Assembly (NCBI GenBank): GCA_050258415.1 | Contig: JBLMYS010000388.1 | Coordinates: 1 to 9,296 of the forward strand | Reading direction: 5' to 3' | DNA from: JAAXKN01 sp050258415 | GTDB taxonomy: Bacteria; Bacteroidota; Ignavibacteria; Ignavibacteriales; SURF-24 | Length of the DNA: 9,296 nucleotides | Part shown: positions 7,122-9,296 of the stretch, one piece after another | Position numbering within the stretch: the first letter of the stretch is position 1 | Layout of the letters: the number at the start of each line of letters is the position of its first letter | Notes under the pieces: generated by a model | Databases searched by the model: none | Seen by the model: only the letters and a program-made list of their open reading frames with translations | What the model was told of the DNA's origin: nothing | Translations under genes and position numbers: made by a program

Positions 7122-8483
7122 TTATAAATTCGCTTTCATTAAATATAATACTTTTTCGATTATTTTCAAACCCTCATTAATTTCCGCTCCCGTAATGGTC
7201 AGAGACGGCCTGAACCTGATCGAATGCAGGCCGCAGGGGAGAATGAGCAGTTTATGGAAATAGCATAAATTAAGGAATTCCTTCCTGAGTTCGACATTCG
7301 GGAAGTCGAAAGAGCACATGAGTCCAAGCCCCCTGACGTTAGATATGAGTTCCGGATAGTCTTCCTGCAGGTTGCGGAGCTTTTCGAGGAGCAGTTTACC
7401 CTCAAGTTCTGCATTTTCAATAAGGTTATCTTCCTCAATAATCTCCAGGTTTCTCTTTGAGCGGACCATATCGACCAGGTTGCCGCCCCAGGTTGAGTTT
7501 ATACGGCTTGACTTGCGGAAGCAGTGTTCCTCGACGTCATCAATCCTGTCGGAGACCATGATGCCGCAGATCTGCATCTTCTTTCCAAAAGATACAATAT
7601 CAGGATTAATGTAGTGCTCATGAGCCCACATTTTGCCAGTAAGTCCTATTCCTGTCTGCACCTCGTCATACATTAAGAGGATTTCGTTTTCATCCGCGAT
7701 TTCCCTGAGTTTCTGGTGGAATTCTTTTCTAAAGAAATTATCGCCCCCTTCAGCCTGAACAGGTTCAATTATAATAACTGCTATATCGTCGGGATTGTTT
7801 TTAATTGCCGCGTAGATCTGGTTTATTGCCTCAGCTTCAAGCTCAATTACCTCATCCAGGTGTTCAGAAAGAGGGAATTTTATCTTCGGATTAATGATTC
7901 TGGGCCATTTGAATTTCGGGAAATAGAGGATCTTGTTAGGATCGGTATTTGTAAGGGACATGGTGTAGCCGCTTCTTCCATGGAAAGCCTCCCTGAAGTG
8001 GATTACCTGCTGTCCTTTTTCCTCTTTTATACCTTTTTCTAAATTTTTTCTTACTTTCCAGTCGAATGCCACTTTGAGGCCGTTTTCCACGGCAAGGCTC
8101 CCGCCGTCAATAAAGAAAAGGTACTTAAAATGTTCAGGCACGGCAACGCGGCTGAATGTGTCCACAAATTCCGCCATTTCCACCGTATAAAGGTCTGAGT
8201 TTGAGGGTTTGTTCAGCGAAGCAATATAGCCTATTTTCTCTCTGAATTCGGGGTTGTTTAACTTTGGATGATTAAGGCCAACCGGGGAGGAGGCAAAGAA
8301 ACTGAAGAAATCGAGGTAAGCTTCGCCGGTTCTGGCGTCAACGAGGTGATTTCCGTAACTGCGGCTATGATCAAAGACCAGATCAAAACCATCTACGAGC
8401 ATTTTCTTTCTCAGGACTTCGTGGACTGTTTCAGCGCTGATACCTTCAAATGAAAGATTTGTGTTTAAGATAGCTGTACTCAT
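7122..8483 (-). CDS. lat: L-lysine 6-aminotransferase (class III, PLP-dependent)
   Basis: LAT moves the epsilon-amino group of L-lysine to 2-oxoglutarate, giving 2-aminoadipate 6-semialdehyde (cyclising to piperideine-6-carboxylate) and glutamate, in the cytoplasm. From the chosen ATG the protein has 453 residues. Class III motifs are visible: DFFSFFASSPVGLNHPKL early on, FIDGGSLAVENGLKVAFDWK (about 124-143), FHGRSGYTMSLTNTDP (167-182), IIEPVQAEGGD (238-248; E245 matches the substrate-gating Glu known in Mycobacterium LAT), YDEVQTGIG (272-280, D273 for PLP) and FGKKMQICG (299-307, K301 probable Schiff-base lysine). STWGGNLVDMVR is also typical of LAT rather than of ornithine or GABA aminotransferases. 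GGAG lies 6 bases before this ATG; an in-frame TTG 27 bases further upstream lacks a ribosome site. No partner semialdehyde dehydrogenase is in the window, so the end product (2-aminoadipate or pipecolate) is open. Confidence 0.93.
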   Translation of the reverse strand: MSTAILNTNLSFEGISAETVHEVLRKKMLVDGFDLVFDHSRSYGNHLVDARTGEAYLDFFSFFASSPVGLNHPKLNNPEFREKIGYIASLNKPSNSDLYTVEMAEFVDTFSRVAVPEHFKYLFFIDGGSLAVENGLKVAFDWKVRKNLEKGIKEEKGQQVIHFREAFHGRSGYTMSLTNTDPNKILYFPKFKWPRIINPKIKFPLSEHLDEVIELEAEAINQIYAAIKNNPDDIAVIIIEPVQAEGGDNFFRKEFHQKLREIADENEILLMYDEVQTGIGLTGKMWAHEHYINPDIVSFGKKMQICGIMVSDRIDDVEEHCFRKSSRINSTWGGNLVDMVRSKRNLEIIEEDNLIENAELEGKLLLEKLRNLQEDYPELISNVRGLGLMCSFDFPNVELRKEFLNLCYFHKLLILPCGLHSIRFRPSLTITGAEINEGLKIIEKVLYLMKANL

Positions 8484-8487
8484 TTTT

Positions 8488-8493
8488 CTCTCC
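8488..8493 (-). promoter_or_regulatory. Ribosome binding site of lat (decides the start)
   Basis: On the minus strand GGAGAG is followed by AAAA and the ATG at 8483-8481. This site supports that ATG over the in-frame TTG at 8510, which would add nine residues and overlap the ribosome site itself. Confidence 0.75.
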
Positions 8494-8566
8494 GCAAATA
8501 AAGTGACCAAAGGAATTGTTATTTAAAATAAATAATACCCGGACAAGGAAATTGGAGAGAAAAGTC

Positions 8567-8656
8567 TTAGAATACATTCTCAAAGCGTGAAACAAAATAG
8601 CTGCGCAGCTGCCTGAGGCCAGTGTGCTCAAAAAAATCTTTGTATTTTGTTTTCAT
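8567..8656 (-). CDS. Possible small ORF, 29 codons, upstream of lat
   Basis: An ATG at 8656-8654 opens a 29-codon frame ending in TAA at 8567-8569. The product begins MKTKYKDFFEHTGLRQLRSY and ends with VSRFENVF. It is basic (six Lys/Arg to three Asp/Glu) and rich in aromatics, with no membrane segment. Its middle is GC-rich with CTG, CGC, CTC and AGG codons in an otherwise AT-rich spacer, which suggests coding sequence or a remnant of it. Against it, no good ribosome site precedes the ATG. It lies 83 bp before lat on the same strand, so it could be a leader peptide, a small independent protein, or the intact start of a decayed gene. I do not recognise a family. Confidence 0.3.
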   Translation of the reverse strand: MKTKYKDFFEHTGLRQLRSYFVSRFENVF

Positions 8657-9068
8657 GGGCTAAAGGGTTAATTGGGAAAATATTGAAATTAAAGTTAAAA
8701 ATTTAATTTTGCATTTTCAATCATATTCGACGTGATCGGTTTTGAGAATTATTAGCCGGCAGAGCTGCCCAAAAAGAGTTCTGAAAAAGGATTAAAGCAT
8801 CCTTATAACCCTTTATGGGGAAAATATATAGAGAAAATTGAAACTCATTGGCACAATGAATTGTTGAATAGATATAGAAAATATGTTACATTTTATTATA
8901 CTATGGTGTATCTTAAGAAATGTGTATAATGTATTGAGAGGGAAGTACTCAGCGCAGGCCGGGATGTTTACTTATAATAGCTTATCAGTTCTCTGCGTCC
9001 GTAAAAATTATTATTTTATCTATTGCTAATTCGAAAAACCTTAACTAATTTTACACCATAAAATTCCG

Positions 9069-9110
9069 ATAAAACAGATATAGGCATAACTATGTCTGGT
9101 GTTGTTTTAT
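9069..9110 (+). promoter_or_regulatory. Two-part stem-loop in the presumed leader of the right-edge gene
   Basis: An outer 8-bp perfect stem pairs ATAAAACA (9069-9076) with TGTTTTAT (9103-9110). An inner 7-bp stem pairs GATATAG (9077-9083) with CTATGTC (9090-9096), with one G-U pair, around the 6-base loop GCATAA. A 6-base bulge (TGGTGT, 9097-9102) sits on the 3' side. No T-tract follows on the plus strand, so it does not look like a terminator in that direction. It lies about 150 bp before the GTG start, where a 5' leader element or an operator could sit. It matches no riboswitch class I recognise. Confidence 0.35.
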
Positions 9111-9250
9111 AAAAAATGGGTTTGCTTGTCCTGTGATATACGGCCAAAAAGTTAGCACTAAAGTATGTTAGCAAAAAAACAGTCGCTTCCGGATAAAGAA
9201 ATTCAATAAATCAAGAACAATTAATCAATAAACAACTAATTCTTTAAATT

Positions 9251-9256
9251 AGGAGA
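9251..9256 (+). promoter_or_regulatory. Ribosome binding site of the right-edge gene
   Basis: AGGAGA, followed by AAGAC and a GTG at 9262, is the strongest Shine-Dalgarno match in the window. Its spacing is ideal, and it is the main evidence for a gene starting here. Confidence 0.65.
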
Positions 9257-9261
9257 AAGAC

Positions 9262-9296
9262 GTGAAATCTTCGAAAGTTAAATCTGCCTTTTCAGG
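9262..9296 (+). CDS. Start of an unidentified gene, cut by the window edge
   Basis: A GTG six bases after AGGAG opens a frame that runs to the end of the window, giving MKSSKVKSAFS followed by a probable Gly. Only 11 full codons are visible. The basic N terminus (three Lys) would be compatible with the start of a signal peptide or with a cytoplasmic protein, and nothing can be said about function. The long AT-rich upstream region suggests it begins its own transcription unit. Confidence 0.55.
   Translation, partial: MKSSKVKSAFS

Larger units (their letters stand above)
8511..9261. other. Long AT-rich intergenic region with small ORFs, inverted repeats and a stem-loop
   Basis: About 750 bp lie between the lat upstream end and the right-edge gene, with no ORF of convincing gene length. 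The region must hold the lat promoter and probably that of the right-edge gene. I see a 29-codon minus-strand ORF (8567-8656) and a perfect 10-bp inverted repeat (TAAAGGGTTA at 8661-8670, TAACCCTTTA at 8806-8815). Next to it is a 10-bp direct repeat (GGGAAAATAT at 8674-8683 and 8818-8827). A CATTG-gca-CAATG repeat lies at 8846-8858, overlapping a loose sigma-70-like TTGGCA-N17-GATATA (8848-8876, plus). A stem-loop lies at 9069-9110 and two GTTAGCA copies lie near 9151-9173. No tRNA, rRNA, CRISPR array or complete insertion sequence is visible. Confidence 0.6.

Noticed and set aside
7716..8042. 108-codon plus-strand ORF inside lat
   Set aside because: It is antisense to the PLP-binding and substrate-binding motifs of lat and has no recognisable features or ribosome site.
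8484..8510. Nine-residue upstream extension of lat from a TTG
   Set aside because: The TTG has no ribosome site, while GGAGAG lies ideally before the ATG at 8483, inside the would-be extension.
8446..8631. 61-codon minus-strand ORF overlapping the lat start
   Set aside because: It overlaps the lat coding start in another frame and has no ribosome site; the lat frame is clearly the real one there.
8925..8930. Perfect TATAAT as a promoter -10 box
   Set aside because: No acceptable -35 sequence is found 16-18 bases upstream and it lies in AT-rich DNA where the word arises by chance.
8952..8999. GCGCAG / CTGCGT inverted repeat as an RNA structure
   Set aside because: The stem is only 6 bp with a wobble pair around a loop of more than 35 bases, too weak to support a structure.

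Overview
The window carries eight confidently or fairly identified genes, a small two-helix membrane protein gene, fragments of genes at both edges, and one long AT-rich gap near the right end. Gene content suggests a member of the Bacteroidota/Chlorobiota/Ignavibacteriota assemblage, perhaps Ignavibacteriota. The grounds are a lysine 6-aminotransferase of the LAT type, a single-cysteine WCGDS thioredoxin-fold protein, a short RsmI without the C-terminal extension, and moderate-GC genes separated by very AT-rich spacers. This placement is inference and could be wrong at phylum level.

Left block, plus strand (1-3141): the C-terminal half of a cyanophycin synthetase (the frame is open at the window edge and its N-terminal half lies outside) is followed after 48 bp by a 569-residue fusion. 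That fusion combines a HAD-IIB phosphatase, a HerA/VirB4-like P-loop ATPase and a small C-terminal domain. The two genes look like one transcription unit. The fusion gene converges, 7 bp apart, with a minus-strand thioredoxin-fold gene (3149-3757), and a perfect AT palindrome covers the junction.

Middle block (3870-6097, plus): divergent from the thioredoxin-fold gene across a very AT-rich 112-bp gap is a close-spaced run. It encodes a YjbR/MmcQ protein, an exported esterase with a starch-binding-like N-terminal domain, and a YceH/DUF480 double winged-helix protein. Gaps of 31 and 34 bp allow co-transcription, although the functions do not form one obvious pathway.

Right block (minus, 8483 down to 6112): lysine 6-aminotransferase (lat) comes first, followed by a hairpin terminator candidate. 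Then come rsmI and a small two-helix membrane protein whose start overlaps the rsmI stop by 8 bp. Upstream of lat, about 750 bp (8511-9261) hold no long gene. This stretch contains a possible 29-codon minus-strand ORF, several inverted repeats, and a well-formed two-part stem-loop at 9069-9110. The window ends 35 bases into a plus-strand gene starting at a GTG behind a strong AGGAG site.

Nothing in the window amounts to a complete new system. The most notable items are the phosphatase-ATPase fusion directly behind cyanophycin synthetase and the structured leader before the right-edge gene.
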